This document shows, piece by piece, positions 44,001-53,334 of a stretch of 64,000 bases of DNA (position 1 is its first letter; the number at the start of each line of letters is the position of its first letter). The position numbers were made by a program, and so were the translations under genes. Source of the stretch: Halomonas sp. YLGW01. GTDB taxonomy: Bacteria > Pseudomonadota > Gammaproteobacteria > Pseudomonadales > Halomonadaceae. The stretch lies in NCBI RefSeq assembly GCF_014840935.1, contig NZ_CP062005.1, positions 1,116,001 through 1,180,000 of the forward strand, given 5' to 3'. The notes below the pieces were generated by a model. That model searched no databases. It was not told where the DNA came from and was given only the letters and a program-made list of their open reading frames with translations.

Positions 44001-45139
44001 CGACCATGACGCCGACTCGCCCACTGTGCCTGGTCGCCTGGCTGCTGCTGGCGTCGCCCGCGCTGGCGGCGCCGACGCTGCCGGGTGGGATCATCAACGA
44101 CCTGCAGCGGCTCGAGCAGCGCCTCGGCCAGTCCGAGTTCGATGTCGTGCGCGAGCGCGCCCGGAGCCAAGCCGAGCGCCTGGCCGGCGGCAACGCCTCG
44201 GATCGCTGGGCCCGCGCCCTCTATCTGCAACTCGCCGCCAGCGCCGAGGCGCGCCTCGATGCGCCGCTCGCGGCCGCCGCGCATCTGGCCGAGGCCCGCA
44301 GCATCCGCGGTGTCGATCGCGCCCAGGCGGATCGCTGGCTTCGCCAGGAGGCGGGGCTGCGCCTACGGGCCGGCCAGTCCGAGCGGGCGAGGGCACTGTT
44401 GGGCGACTGGTTCACGCGTCACGACGGCACCAGCGAGGAGCACTGGCTGATGGCCCGGCTGCTGGCCGCCGAGTCCGACTGGGACGGTGCGGCGCGCTGG
44501 GTGAGTCGAGCCCTGGCCTCCGGCGGCGAGCCGAGCGAGCCCCGGGTGCGTCTTGCCGCCACCGTGCTGCAGCGGGCCGGCGACGAGGGCGGTGCGCTCT
44601 CGCTGATCGAGCGGCGTCTCGAAGGCGCAGGCGGCGACGCCGAGACCTGGCGGCGGGCGGCGAGTCTCGCCCAGCGCCTGGGTGAGCCGGGGCGGGCGGC
44701 GGCGATCTGGGAGGCCGGCTGGCGGCGCGGCGTGTTGTCGGGAGTCGATGATCTTGGCCAGCGCATTCGCCTGCACCTGGCCGGTGGCACACCGGCGAGG
44801 GCCGCCGAGCTGCTGGCCACCGCCCTCGAGTCGCAATCGCTTCCGGATGATCTCGACCACCGTCGCCTTCTGGCGCAGGCCTGGCAGGCCGCGCGGGATC
44901 ATCAACGGGCCCTGGTCGCCTGGCGCGAGGTTGCGAAGCGCAGCGGGGAGGGCGACGACTGGTTGCGACTGGGCGAGCTGGCCCATGGCTGGGGCGAGTG
45001 GGAGGCCGCCGTCTTGGCGCTGCGTCGGGCGCGGGAGCTGGGCGAGGCCGAGGCGGACGCCTGGCTGGCAAGCCTGCCGGGGCAGGAGGATGGCAGCGAG
45101 GACGGGGTCGCAGTGGGTGGCCCCGCCGGCGAGTCGTGA
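43997..45139 (+). CDS. Periplasmic TPR-repeat protein of the TonB2 operon
   Basis: 380 residues with a signal peptide (LCLVAWLLLASPALAA) and helical repeats of TPR type through most of the length (for example RAAAIWEAGWRRGVLS, HQRALVAWREVAKRSGEGDDWLRLGELAHGWGEWEAAVLALRRA in pieces). TPR proteins close the ttpC-exbBD-tonB clusters of Vibrio and Shewanella. ATGA overlap with tonB2 supports common regulation. No enzymatic motif. Confidence 0.8.
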   Translation: MTTMTPTRPLCLVAWLLLASPALAAPTLPGGIINDLQRLEQRLGQSEFDVVRERARSQAERLAGGNASDRWARALYLQLAASAEARLDAPLAAAAHLAEARSIRGVDRAQADRWLRQEAGLRLRAGQSERARALLGDWFTRHDGTSEEHWLMARLLAAESDWDGAARWVSRALASGGEPSEPRVRLAATVLQRAGDEGGALSLIERRLEGAGGDAETWRRAASLAQRLGEPGRAAAIWEAGWRRGVLSGVDDLGQRIRLHLAGGTPARAAELLATALESQSLPDDLDHRRLLAQAWQAARDHQRALVAWREVAKRSGEGDDWLRLGELAHGWGEWEAAVLALRRARELGEAEADAWLASLPGQEDGSEDGVAVGGPAGES

Positions 45140-45150
45140 CTCAGAGCGTC

Positions 45151-45209
45151 ATGATCAGCGGGGCTTGATCAGCGAGGGCTTGATCAGCGAGGGCTTGATC
45201 AGCGAGGGC
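45151..45209. repeat. 15-bp tandem repeat containing TGATCA palindromes
   Basis: Three perfect units GGGCTTGATCAGCGA (45161-45205) plus a partial unit in front and behind, just after the TPR gene stop. The palindrome TGATCA recurs every 15 bases (45166, 45181, 45196), with one more at 45152 and another at 45233. Confidence 0.9.
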
Positions 45210-45235
45210 AGAGCGCCGTGATCGGCACGGCCTGA

Positions 45236-46051
45236 TCAGATCGCGAGCTCGGTCCACACCGGCGCGTGATCCGAGGGTTTCTCCATCCCGCGCAGATCAT
45301 AGTCGATGCCGGCGTCGGTCACGGCCTCAAACAGCGGGCGGCTGACCAGGATGTGGTCGATGCGCAGGCCGCGTTTCGGCTCGCGGTCGAAGCCCTTGGA
45401 GCGGTAGTCGAACCAGCTGAAGTGATCGTCCCGGGTCGGGTGCACCAGGCGATAGCTGTCCTTGAGTCCCCAGTCCTTGACCCGGCCGAGCCAGGCGCGC
45501 TCGATGGGCTGGAAGCTGGTCTTACCCTCGCGCAGCCAGCGCTTGCGGTTGGGCTCGCCGATGCCGATGTCGCGATCTTCGGGCGAGATGTTGAAGTCGC
45601 CCATGATGGCGATGCGCTCATCCGGTCGGCAGTCTTCCTCGAGCAGCCGCGAGAGCTGCGCATAGAAGCGTTCCTTGTAGGGGAACTTGGTGGGGTGCTC
45701 GACGTTCTCGCCCTGGGGAAAGTAGCCGTTCCACACGGTGAGGCTTTCGCCATCGGCCAGTCGCAGCCGGGCCCCGATCATACGCCGCTGGGCATCGTCC
45801 TCGTCGTCGGGGAAGCCGTAATGCACCTCTTCGGGCTCCTGGCGGCACATCAGGGCCACGCCGTAGTGGCCCTTCTGACCGTGGTAATAGACGTGATAGC
45901 CCAGGGCCTCCAGGGCCGCGCGAGGGAACTCGCTGTCCTGGACCTTGGTTTCCTGCAGTCCGATCACGTCCGGCGCATGAGCCGCCACCAGAGCCTCGAG
46001 CTGGTGCGGGCGCGCCCGCACGCCGTTGATGTTGAACGAGACCAGACGCAT
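45236..46051 (-). CDS. xthA: Exodeoxyribonuclease III
   Basis: AP endonuclease and 3'-5' exonuclease of base-excision repair, 271 residues. EEP-family motifs: [22 protein letters not shown] (metal-binding Glu), [45 protein letters not shown] and the C-terminal SDHAPVW with the catalytic His. The ATG at 46051 overlaps the stop of the small upstream gene as TGATG. The last codons run into the convergent TGATCA repeat region. Confidence 0.94.
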   Translation of the reverse strand: MRLVSFNINGVRARPHQLEALVAAHAPDVIGLQETKVQDSEFPRAALEALGYHVYYHGQKGHYGVALMCRQEPEEVHYGFPDDEDDAQRRMIGARLRLADGESLTVWNGYFPQGENVEHPTKFPYKERFYAQLSRLLEEDCRPDERIAIMGDFNISPEDRDIGIGEPNRKRWLREGKTSFQPIERAWLGRVKDWGLKDSYRLVHPTRDDHFSWFDYRSKGFDREPKRGLRIDHILVSRPLFEAVTDAGIDYDLRGMEKPSDHAPVWTELAI

Positions 46052-46293
46052 CACTTGTCCTCGCCGTCGGAGGAGGACCGCTCCGGGTGAATGGCGATGG
46101 ACTGCGCCTGCTGCATGCGCTCGAGCTTGCGAGCGGCCTGCTGCTTGCGCTGATCCTGCTTCTTGCGGGTAAAGCGGCGCGACGAGGCGACCTCATCCGG
46201 GTTGTCGTGGCGCCATTGCTTGTAATCCTTGCGACGGCCGGTGCGAATCGTCACCTTGTCGGCCATCGAGCGGGTCTTCTTTTTGCGTGTCAT
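46051..46293 (-). CDS. Small basic protein upstream of xthA
   Basis: Eighty residues, rich in Lys, Arg and Gln, starting [17 protein letters not shown], with a C-terminal helical stretch ([18 protein letters not shown]). I do not recognise a named family; the composition suggests nucleic-acid or ribosome binding. It is translationally coupled to xthA (TGATG). The start at 46293 follows AGGAAAGGA; an in-frame start 13 codons earlier is less likely. Conservation next to xthA in relatives would be the test of a shared role. Confidence 0.6.
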   Translation of the reverse strand: MTRKKKTRSMADKVTIRTGRRKDYKQWRHDNPDEVASSRRFTRKKQDQRKQQAARKLERMQQAQSIAIHPERSSSDGEDK

Positions 46294-46460
46294 GACATCG
46301 TGTCCTTTCCTGAGCGGCGGCCATTCTAGCAATCACCGCGCCCTATCGACAGCGATCCGCCCCGTTACTACTACTTGCGTACGTGCGCGATCGCCGATGC
46401 CGTCATGGCGAGGCGGGGCGCGAGATGTCTCCCGGGCAAGCCGAGACGATCAAGGGCTGG

Positions 46461-46466
46461 TACAAT
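46461..46466 (+). promoter_or_regulatory. Possible -10 element for the rhlB-like gene
   Basis: TACAAT, 73 bases before the helicase start; no clear -35. Confidence 0.3.
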
Positions 46467-46539
46467 ACCTCACCCGGAACTGGCCTGACCCTGGCGTCAG
46501 TGCATCACATCCACTGTTACTGGAACCTAAGCACAGCCT

Positions 46540-47814
46540 ATGAGCGAGTCGGAACAGAATCCCGCCCCGGCGCAGACCCGCAAGCCGAAGCGTCGGCGCC
46601 GCAAGCCGCGCAAGTCACAGTCCAACTGGGACATCCGCCAGTTCCAGGTGCCTGCCGTCGCGGGCAAGTGGCGCTTCCACGACTTCGATCTGCCCCTGCC
46701 GCTGATGCGCGCCATCCATGCGCTGGGCTTCGAGTACTGCACCCCCATTCAGGCCGAGGCGCTCGCCCAGACCCTGCTGGGCGGCGACGTGGTCGGCAAG
46801 GCGCAGACCGGCACCGGCAAGACCGCGGCCTTCCTGATCTCGATGCTGGCCTATTTCCTCGAGGAGGAGACCCCCGACGGCCAGCAGACCGGGGCGCCCC
46901 GCGCGCTGATCATCGCGCCGACCCGCGAGCTGGCGCTGCAGATCGAGAAGGACGCCAAGGCCCTGGCACGCTTCACCAAGCTGAACATAGCAAGCGTCGT
47001 CGGCGGCATGGACTACCAGGCGCAGCGCGAGCAGCTGGGCAAGAACGTCGATCTGCTGGTGGCCACCCCGGGCCGGCTGCTCGACTTCCACGAGAAGCGG
47101 GATGTCGACCTGACCCAGGTCGAGGTGCTGGTGCTCGATGAGGCGGATCGCATGCTGTCGATGGGCTTCATCCCCGACGTCAAGCGCATCATCCGTCACA
47201 CCCCGAAGAAGGAAGAGCGCCAGACCTTCCTGTTCTCGGCGACCTTTACCCCGGACATCCTCAACCTGGCCAGCCAGTGGACCCTGGATCCGGCGCATGT
47301 GGAGATCGAGGTCACCGTCGACAACGCCGCCGATATCGATCAGCACGTCTATCTGGTCAGCGACGAGGACAAGTCACGCCTGCTGATCAACCTGTTGAAG
47401 GACGACAGCCTCGAGCGGGTGATGGTGTTCTGCAACCGTCGTGATCTGGTACGCAAGCTCGACGATCTGCTGCGCGAGGCCGGCGTCAATGTGGCGATGC
47501 TCTCCGGCGACGTGCCCCAGACCAAGCGCATCGAGACCCTCGAGCGTTTCCGCGAGGGCGAGGTGCGGGTGCTGGTGGCCACCGACGTGGCCGGTCGCGG
47601 CATCCACATCGAGGACGTCAGCCACGTGATCAACTACACCCTGCCGGAAGACCCGGAAGACTACGTGCACCGCATCGGTCGTACCGGTCGTGCCGGCGCC
47701 AAGGGGGTGTCGATCAGCTTCGTGGGCGAGGAAGACGCCTTCTCGTTGCCCGAGATCGAGCGCTACATCAACGACAAGCTGCCCTGCGAGCACCCGCCGG
47801 AAGGCACGCTGTAA
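46540..47814 (+). CDS. rhlB: DEAD-box RNA helicase, RhlB-like
   Basis: 424 residues. A basic, disordered N-terminus ([17 protein letters not shown]) precedes the helicase core: Q motif PTIQAEAL-type ([10 protein letters not shown]), motif [12 protein letters not shown], Ia PTRELALQ, Ib TPGRLLDF, motif [10 protein letters not shown], motif III FSATFT, motif [10 protein letters not shown], motif [12 protein letters not shown] and motif [41 protein letters not shown] resembles RhlB, the helicase of the RNase E degradosome, which is also encoded in this window. Distinction from other DEAD-box proteins is by overall resemblance only. Confidence 0.82.
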   Translation: MSESEQNPAPAQTRKPKRRRRKPRKSQSNWDIRQFQVPAVAGKWRFHDFDLPLPLMRAIHALGFEYCTPIQAEALAQTLLGGDVVGKAQTGTGKTAAFLISMLAYFLEEETPDGQQTGAPRALIIAPTRELALQIEKDAKALARFTKLNIASVVGGMDYQAQREQLGKNVDLLVATPGRLLDFHEKRDVDLTQVEVLVLDEADRMLSMGFIPDVKRIIRHTPKKEERQTFLFSATFTPDILNLASQWTLDPAHVEIEVTVDNAADIDQHVYLVSDEDKSRLLINLLKDDSLERVMVFCNRRDLVRKLDDLLREAGVNVAMLSGDVPQTKRIETLERFREGEVRVLVATDVAGRGIHIEDVSHVINYTLPEDPEDYVHRIGRTGRAGAKGVSISFVGEEDAFSLPEIERYINDKLPCEHPPEGTL

Positions 47815-47841
47815 CGGCCACGGCCGTAAGGACGACCGACG

Positions 47842-49983
47842 ATGCTGGACGAGGCGCTCAAGGGCGACATCCAGACCGCCTATCGGCGGGTACTCGAGGG
47901 CCTCGAGCTGACGCCGCGCTACGGCCAACGGCTGATGATCGCCGAGATCGCCCGCACCCTGGCGGGCATCGAGGCGGATGACGCCGGCAAGCGGACCTCC
48001 GATGAGCACGTCTGCGTGCTGGAGGCCGGCACTGGCACCGGCAAGACCCTGGCCTATCTGCTGGCGGCCCTGCCGGTGGCCAAGGCCCGTGGCAAGCGGC
48101 TGGTGGTCTCTACCGCTACCGTGGCGCTGCAGGAGCAGGTCCTGCACCAGGACCTGCCGGCGCTCAAGAAGCACAGCGGGCTCGACTTCGATTATGCCCT
48201 GGCCAAGGGGCGCGGGCGCTACCTGTGCGTGGCCAAGCTCGAGCAGGCACTGGACGGCGTCGAGGACAATCCGACCCTGTCGCTGTTCGAGCAGGCCATG
48301 GAGTCCCGGGACGGCGATGACTTCCATGCGCTGGTCAAGGAGCTGGCCGAGGCCTACGGCAACGGCCGCTGGGAAGGGGATCGCGACAGCTGGCCGGTGG
48401 CGATCGCCGACCCTCAGTGGCGGCGCCTGACCACCGATCATCGTCAGTGCACCAATCGTCGCTGCGACCACTTCAGCGCCTGTGCCTTCTTCCGCGCCCG
48501 GCGCTATCTGGACAGCGCCGATATCATCGTCGCCAACCACGATCTGGTGCTCGCCGATCTGGCGCTGGGTGGAGGCGCGGTGCTGCCGAGCCCCTCCGAT
48601 TGCATCTACGTCTTCGACGAAGGGCATCACCTGCCCGACAAGGCGATCGGCCACTTCACCCACCGCTTCGCCGTCAACGGCGCCCTGCGCTGGCTGCGTA
48701 CCCTCAAGAAATCGCTGACCGAGCTCAACACCGCACTCGGCGTGCAGCCGACCCTGGCACGCCTGCTGGGGGGTTTCCCCGAGGCGATCGCCGCCCTGGA
48801 GCCGAGGTTGGGCGAGGTCTTCGCTCTTGGCCATCAGCTCGCCGAGCTACCCGATGGCGCCGGCGAGGAGAGTCGCCAGCTGCGCTTCGACATGGGACGC
48901 GCCCCCGAGGCCCTGCGCGAGCAGGCCGGCGGCCTGGTGACGATCTTCGCCGAGCTGTCGCGCAACCTCGAGAGCATGGCCGACATCCTGCGCGAGAGCC
49001 TCGACCCGGAGAAGTCCACCGGACTGCCCCGGGAGCAGGCCGAGCCCTGGCTGCCGCTGATTGCCCTGCTGCATGGTCGCGCCCTGGAGGCGCATGGGCT
49101 GTGGCTGGCCTTCAGCGAGGTCGACGATACCCGGGAGCCGCCCCGGGCGCGCTGGTTGAGCTTCGAGCAGGTCGGCGGTGAGCCGGAGCTGGTGTTCGCG
49201 GCGAGCCCGGTCTCGGCGGCGCACACCCTGGCGCGGACCCTGTGGGGCAGCTGCCACGGCGCGGTGGTCACCTCGGCGACGCTCACGGCGCTGGGGCGCT
49301 TCGAGCGCCTGCAGGAGCGAGCGGGGCTGGCCAACCGCTATCGCTACCAGCGCCTGCCGAGTCCATTCGACTACTCCCGGGCGGTGCTGAGCATCCCCCG
49401 CGAGGCGGTGGATCCCGGCGATCGCGAGGGCCACGAGCGCGCCATCGTCGACTTCGTGCAGGGGCTCGGCGACAACGAGGCGGTGCTTGCGTTGTTTTCC
49501 TCGCGTGCCCAGCTGCGCGCCGTCGAGAAGGCGCTGCCGCGCCGTTATCGCGAGCGGGTGCTGGCGCAGGACCGGCTGCCCAAGCGGGAGCTGATCGAGC
49601 GCCATCGCGCCCGGGTCGATGCCGGGGAGGGCAGTATCATCTTCGGCCTGGCGAGCTTCGCCGAGGGCATCGACCTGCCCGGCAAGTACCTGACCCACGT
49701 GGTGATCACGCGGCTGCCCTTCGCGGTCCCCGACGATCCGGTCGGGGCGACGCTTGCCGAGTGGATCGAGAGCCAGGGCGGCAACCCCTTCATGCGCATC
49801 ACCGTGCCGGATGCCTCGATCAAGCTGGTGCAGGCCTGCGGCCGGCTGATCCGCAAGGAGGAGGATGTCGGGCGCATCACCCTGCTGGACAGGCGGGTGC
49901 TGACGCGCCGCTACGGCCAGGCGCTGCTCGACGGCCTGCCGCCCTTCACCCGCGAGATCGACGGGGTGGTGCAGGCAAGCTGA
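47842..49983 (+). CDS. dinG: DinG-type iron-sulfur ATP-dependent DNA helicase
   Basis: SF2 XPD-like 5'-3' helicase of 713 residues that unwinds D-loops and R-loops. Walker A EAGTGTGKTLAYL, four cluster cysteines between motifs I and II (YLCVA, QCTNRRCDHFSAC), Walker B FDEGHHL, SATLTALG, and the C-terminal EGIDLPGKYLTHVVI and ACGRLIRKEED. ATG start 27 bases after the rhlB-like stop. Next to it lies an Nmad3-like gene. Assignment to DinG over YoaA is by the position and length of the cysteine region. Confidence 0.88.
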   Translation: MLDEALKGDIQTAYRRVLEGLELTPRYGQRLMIAEIARTLAGIEADDAGKRTSDEHVCVLEAGTGTGKTLAYLLAALPVAKARGKRLVVSTATVALQEQVLHQDLPALKKHSGLDFDYALAKGRGRYLCVAKLEQALDGVEDNPTLSLFEQAMESRDGDDFHALVKELAEAYGNGRWEGDRDSWPVAIADPQWRRLTTDHRQCTNRRCDHFSACAFFRARRYLDSADIIVANHDLVLADLALGGGAVLPSPSDCIYVFDEGHHLPDKAIGHFTHRFAVNGALRWLRTLKKSLTELNTALGVQPTLARLLGGFPEAIAALEPRLGEVFALGHQLAELPDGAGEESRQLRFDMGRAPEALREQAGGLVTIFAELSRNLESMADILRESLDPEKSTGLPREQAEPWLPLIALLHGRALEAHGLWLAFSEVDDTREPPRARWLSFEQVGGEPELVFAASPVSAAHTLARTLWGSCHGAVVTSATLTALGRFERLQERAGLANRYRYQRLPSPFDYSRAVLSIPREAVDPGDREGHERAIVDFVQGLGDNEAVLALFSSRAQLRAVEKALPRRYRERVLAQDRLPKRELIERHRARVDAGEGSIIFGLASFAEGIDLPGKYLTHVVITRLPFAVPDDPVGATLAEWIESQGGNPFMRITVPDASIKLVQACGRLIRKEEDVGRITLLDRRVLTRRYGQALLDGLPPFTREIDGVVQAS

Positions 49984-49992
49984 TCTCCTCTG

Positions 49993-50031
49993 GCTCCAGG
50001 GCTCCAGGGCTCCAGGGCTCCAGGGCTCTGG
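49993..50031. repeat. 8-bp tandem repeat after dinG
   Basis: Four perfect GCTCCAGG units (49993-50024) followed by GCTCTGG, in the 83-base gap before the next gene. Confidence 0.85.
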
Positions 50032-50066
50032 TGTTCTGGGGCCCTGGCCGCTGCCGCGAGACCAAC

Positions 50067-50921
50067 ATGAAGCTGATCCTCAGTCGCAAGGGCTTCGATA
50101 CCGCCGCCGGCGGGGTGCCGAGCCCGATCTTCCCCGATGGCCGCCTGCTGTCGCTGCCGATCCCCGATGCCCGCTCGACAGTCGCCTACGACGACATCGT
50201 TCACGAGGGGGCGTCGCTTGGCCCCTTGGTCGCCGAGCTGACCCGGGGGCGCATCGCGTCCGGGCAGGGCGCCCACCTGGATCCTGATCTGCTGGCAGAT
50301 AGCCTGCCGCGTCGCCCCGGCTGGCGGCCGGTATTCGGCCAGATGGGCCAGGCCCAGAGCCATCTGCGCAATCAGGGCGTGGGGCCGGGTGATCTGTTCC
50401 TGTTCTTCGGGCTCTTCCGGCGGGTCGAGCGACGCGAGGGCGCCTGGCGCTGGGTGCGGGATGCGAGGCCCTGTCACCTGCTGTGGGGCTGGATGCAGGT
50501 CGATGAGGTCGTGTCGCTGGCAGACGGCTGGCCGCCGGGTCTCGAGTGGGCACGGGATCATCCTCATGCGCATCGGCTGGAGGCCGCGGGCAACACCCTC
50601 TACCTGGCGCGGCCCAGGCTGGTCCTCGACGGCGTGGCCGATGGCCTGCCGGGAGCGGGCGTCTTTACCCATGATGCCCCGGCGCGTCGGCTGACGGCGC
50701 CGGAGGCGGAGAGGGTCTCCGACTGGGCGCTGCCGCCTGGCTTCTACCCGGGGGATGGCCAGCCGCCGCTTTCTTATCACGCCGACCCAGGCCGGTGGCG
50801 TCTCCATGCGGATCATGTGGCGCTCAAGGCCGTGGCTCGAGGGCAGGAGTTCGTGCTGGATGGCTCGGCCTACCCCGAGGCGCGCGCCTGGGCGGAAGAG
50901 CTGATTAGAGGCGGTGTCTGA
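50067..50921 (+). CDS. Nmad3-like (nucleotide-modification-associated domain 3) protein
   Basis: 284 residues. The start MKLILSRKGFDTAAGGVPSP, then FPDGRLLSLPIPD, AHLDPDLL, RPGWRPVFGQMGQAQSHL and GVGPGDLFLFFGLFRR match the Nmad3 family as I remember it, a domain first described by gene association with modified-base systems and of unproven biochemistry. No membrane segment or signal peptide. The ATG at 50067 begins the conserved N-terminus; the long upstream frame is a shadow of dinG. It is a lone gene here, with a strong terminator behind it. Confidence 0.75.
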   Translation: MKLILSRKGFDTAAGGVPSPIFPDGRLLSLPIPDARSTVAYDDIVHEGASLGPLVAELTRGRIASGQGAHLDPDLLADSLPRRPGWRPVFGQMGQAQSHLRNQGVGPGDLFLFFGLFRRVERREGAWRWVRDARPCHLLWGWMQVDEVVSLADGWPPGLEWARDHPHAHRLEAAGNTLYLARPRLVLDGVADGLPGAGVFTHDAPARRLTAPEAERVSDWALPPGFYPGDGQPPLSYHADPGRWRLHADHVALKAVARGQEFVLDGSAYPEARAWAEELIRGGV

Positions 50922-50967
50922 GGGGCTCTCACCAGTCGCGCTTGTAGAAGGTGAAGCGCGAAGGTGA

Positions 50968-51005
50968 AACGACACGGGCCCGCCATTTGGCGGGCCCGTG
51001 TCGTT
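50968..51005. terminator. Bidirectional hairpin terminator between the Nmad3-like and DAHP synthase genes
   Basis: Perfect 17-base stem AACGACACGGGCCCGCC / GGCGGGCCCGTGTCGTT with an ATTT loop. It serves the converging transcripts. Confidence 0.9.
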
Positions 51006-51061
51006 GTCTTGTCGAGCTAGGAAGACCGTTCAGTCGATGCAACGCTAAACTATCACGCCGC

Positions 51062-51109
51062 TCAGTCTTCGCGTCGCTTACTCTGCGCGTCGCTTACTCT
51101 TCGCGTCGC
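51062..51109 (-). repeat. 16-bp tandem repeat spanning the DAHP synthase stop codon
   Basis: On the minus strand the gene ends GCGACGCGAAGAGTAA (51109-51094); two further copies follow directly, GCGACGCGCAGAGTAA and GCGACGCGAAGACTGA (down to 51062). The first contains the true stop. Confidence 0.9.
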
Positions 51110-52170
51110 TTGGCCAGCACCGGCGTCAGTTTCTCGTTCATGGCGGTGAAGGTGGACACGGTGGTGTCCCAGTCGATGCAGGCATCGGTGATCGAGACGC
51201 CGTAGGCGAGGTCGGCCTTGTCGTCCTTGATCTTCTGGTTGCCCCAGCCGATATGGGACTCGACCATCAGGCCGATGATGGAGCGGTTGCCCTCGAGGAT
51301 CTGGTTGGTGACGTTTTCCATCACCAGCGACTGCAGGGCCGGGTCCTTGTTGGAGTTGGCATGCGAGCAGTCGATCATGATGTTCGGCTGGATGCCTTCC
51401 TTCTCCAGCTCCTTCTCGGCGAGCGCCACGCTGACGCTGTCGTAGTTGGGCTTGCCGTTGCCGCCGCGCAGTACTACATGGCCATAGGCATTGCCGCGGG
51501 TGCGGATGATCGCCACCTGACCGGCCTGGTCGATGCCGAGGAAGTTGTGCGGATGGGCCACCGATTGCAGGGCGTTGACCGCCACGTCGAGGCTGCCGTC
51601 GGTGCCGTTCTTGAAGCCCACGGGGCAGGAGAGGCCGGAGGCCATCTCGCGGTGGGTCTGGGACTCGGTGGTGCGGGCGCCGATCGCCGACCAGCTGATG
51701 CAGTCCTGCAGGTACTGGGGCGAGATCGGATCGAGCGCCTCGGTGGCCAGCGGCAGGCCCATCTCGGCAAGATCGACCAGCAGGCGGCGGGCGATGTGCA
51801 GGCCTTCCTCGATCTCGAAGGAGCCGTTGAGGTGCGGGTCGTTGATCAGGCCCTTCCAGCCCACGGTGGTGCGGGGCTTCTCGAAGTAGACGCGCATAAC
51901 GATGTAGAGGCTGTCTTTGACCTCGTCGGCCAGCTTGCGCAGGCGGCGGGCATAGTCCAGCGCCGCGTCCACGTCGTGGATGGAGCAGGGGCCGACCACC
52001 ACCAGTAGTCGCGGATCGCTGCCATCCAGGATGCGCTGGATCGTCTCGCGGCCCTCGATGACCGTGCGTTCGGCGGCATCGGTCAGGGGAATTTCCTGCT
52101 TGAGCGTCTCGGGAGTGATCAGGACATCCTGGGCCAGGACGTTGAGGTTGTTGACCTGCTGTTGTGACAT
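51094..52170 (-). CDS. aroG: 3-deoxy-7-phosphoheptulonate (DAHP) synthase, class I
   Basis: First enzyme of the shikimate pathway, condensing PEP and erythrose 4-phosphate. 358 residues of the AroFGH type: VVVGPCSIHDVDAALDYA, VMRVYFEKPRTTVGWKGL, WSAIGARTTESQTHRE, GFKNGTDGS, VLRGGNGKPNYD, MIDCSHANSNKDP and GLMVESHIGWGNQ. The isozyme (Phe-, Tyr- or Trp-inhibited) cannot be fixed by eye, so the symbol is provisional. Divergent from algU, where Pseudomonas has nadB. The 3' end carries short tandem duplications. Confidence 0.92.
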   Translation of the reverse strand: MSQQQVNNLNVLAQDVLITPETLKQEIPLTDAAERTVIEGRETIQRILDGSDPRLLVVVGPCSIHDVDAALDYARRLRKLADEVKDSLYIVMRVYFEKPRTTVGWKGLINDPHLNGSFEIEEGLHIARRLLVDLAEMGLPLATEALDPISPQYLQDCISWSAIGARTTESQTHREMASGLSCPVGFKNGTDGSLDVAVNALQSVAHPHNFLGIDQAGQVAIIRTRGNAYGHVVLRGGNGKPNYDSVSVALAEKELEKEGIQPNIMIDCSHANSNKDPALQSLVMENVTNQILEGNRSIIGLMVESHIGWGNQKIKDDKADLAYGVSITDACIDWDTTVSTFTAMNEKLTPVLAKRREE

Positions 52171-52513
52171 GCCGCTACCTGTGACGTGGATACACGCGTG
52201 AAATAAGGATGAAGAACCATCTACTATCGCTCGTGGGCCCGGTAAAAATCAACGGCGACAAGGAACTCGCCGGCACCGGAAGTTGTCCCAGCCGTTCGTG
52301 ATCGATGGCATGCTGTGTGCTTGATGGAATGCCAATAAACAGGAACACTGACCGATACCCATCATCGAATGCCACCAGGTTTCCACATAAACGATATGAC
52401 TGCTTGTTTGCTCCCAGCGTTCACCGAGAGTTCGCCTCCGGGGCGGTGCCGCCTGGTTGGCCCGCCTGACAGGACGGCGATTGCCAGCCCCTCCTGCGCC
52501 GGAGGGGGCTGAA
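52171..52513. other. 343-bp gap between DAHP synthase and algU
   Basis: No gene. The one regulatory candidate on the plus strand is a sigmaE-like promoter, GGAACAC (52342-52348) with a 16-base spacer and TCGAA (52365-52369), which would give algU autoregulation; the -35 deviates from GGAACTT. Nothing else is recognised. Confidence 0.4.
52342..52369 (+). promoter_or_regulatory. Possible sigmaE-type promoter of algU
   Basis: GGAACAC, 16 bases, TCGAA. Extracytoplasmic sigma factors of this type usually drive their own operon. Confidence 0.35.
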
Positions 52514-53119
52514 ATGGACACCCGGGAAACCGATCAAGCGCTCGTCGAGCGGGCGCAGCGAGGCGATACGCGAGCCTTCGATCTGCTGGTCAAGAAGTAT
52601 CAGCACAAGATCATCGGCCTGATCGGTCGCTATGTGCATGACCATGCAGAGGTGCATGACGTGGCGCAGGAGGCCTTCATCAAGGCCTATCGTGCGCTCG
52701 GCAAGTTCCGCGCCGAGAGTGCCTTCTACACCTGGCTGTATCGCATCGCCATCAATACCGCCAAGAATCACCTGGTATCTCGCGGACGGCGCCCGCCGGG
52801 CAGCGATCTGGATATCGTCGATGCCGAGCTGGTCGACCAGAGCGGCCGACTGTCCGACATCGAATCGCCCGAGGCCTCCATCGCGCGCGACCAGCTGGAG
52901 GCGGCGGTGTTCGAGGCCATCGAGAATCTGCCCGAGGATCTGCGCACGGCCATTACCCTGCGCGAGTTCGACGGCCTGTCCTACGAGGACATCGCCCAGG
53001 TGATGGATTGCCCGGTGGGCACGGTGCGTTCGCGCATCTTCCGTGCCCGGGAAGCCGTCGATCGCCATATCCAGCCGCTGGTGGTGACCGCGCGCACGCA
53101 GGACATGGTCCACGAATGA
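52514..53119 (+). CDS. rpoE: RpoE/AlgU extracytoplasmic-function sigma factor
   Basis: Envelope-stress sigma factor, 201 residues. Region 2 has LLVKKYQHKIIGLI, DVAQEAFIKAYRAL and FYTWLYRIAINTAKN; region 4 has NLPEDLRTAITLREFDGLSYEDIA and CPVGTVRSRIFRAREA. It starts MDTRETDQALVERAQRG after GGAGGGGG. The four regulators behind it (mucA, mucB, mucC and mucD homologues) complete the classical operon. In Pseudomonas AlgU drives alginate; its targets here are unknown. Confidence 0.94.
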   Translation: MDTRETDQALVERAQRGDTRAFDLLVKKYQHKIIGLIGRYVHDHAEVHDVAQEAFIKAYRALGKFRAESAFYTWLYRIAINTAKNHLVSRGRRPPGSDLDIVDAELVDQSGRLSDIESPEASIARDQLEAAVFEAIENLPEDLRTAITLREFDGLSYEDIAQVMDCPVGTVRSRIFRAREAVDRHIQPLVVTARTQDMVHE

Positions 53120-53334
53120 GCCCGTCGGGCATTTTCTCGCGCCGAGCTGAACTGTTGTCGCCTTGTGGCGTCACATGCTTGGGCCAAATGAATCGCGGTG
53201 GCAATGCCTGAAAAGGTGGGATCAATGACGCCATGTCTTGCCCACCGGAACGACAGGTCACGAAGGCTGTTGTCACCATTCGCGTCGACAACCGATCCAA
53301 GGGCAACATGCCTTAAAGTGTGAGGGTGCAAGTA

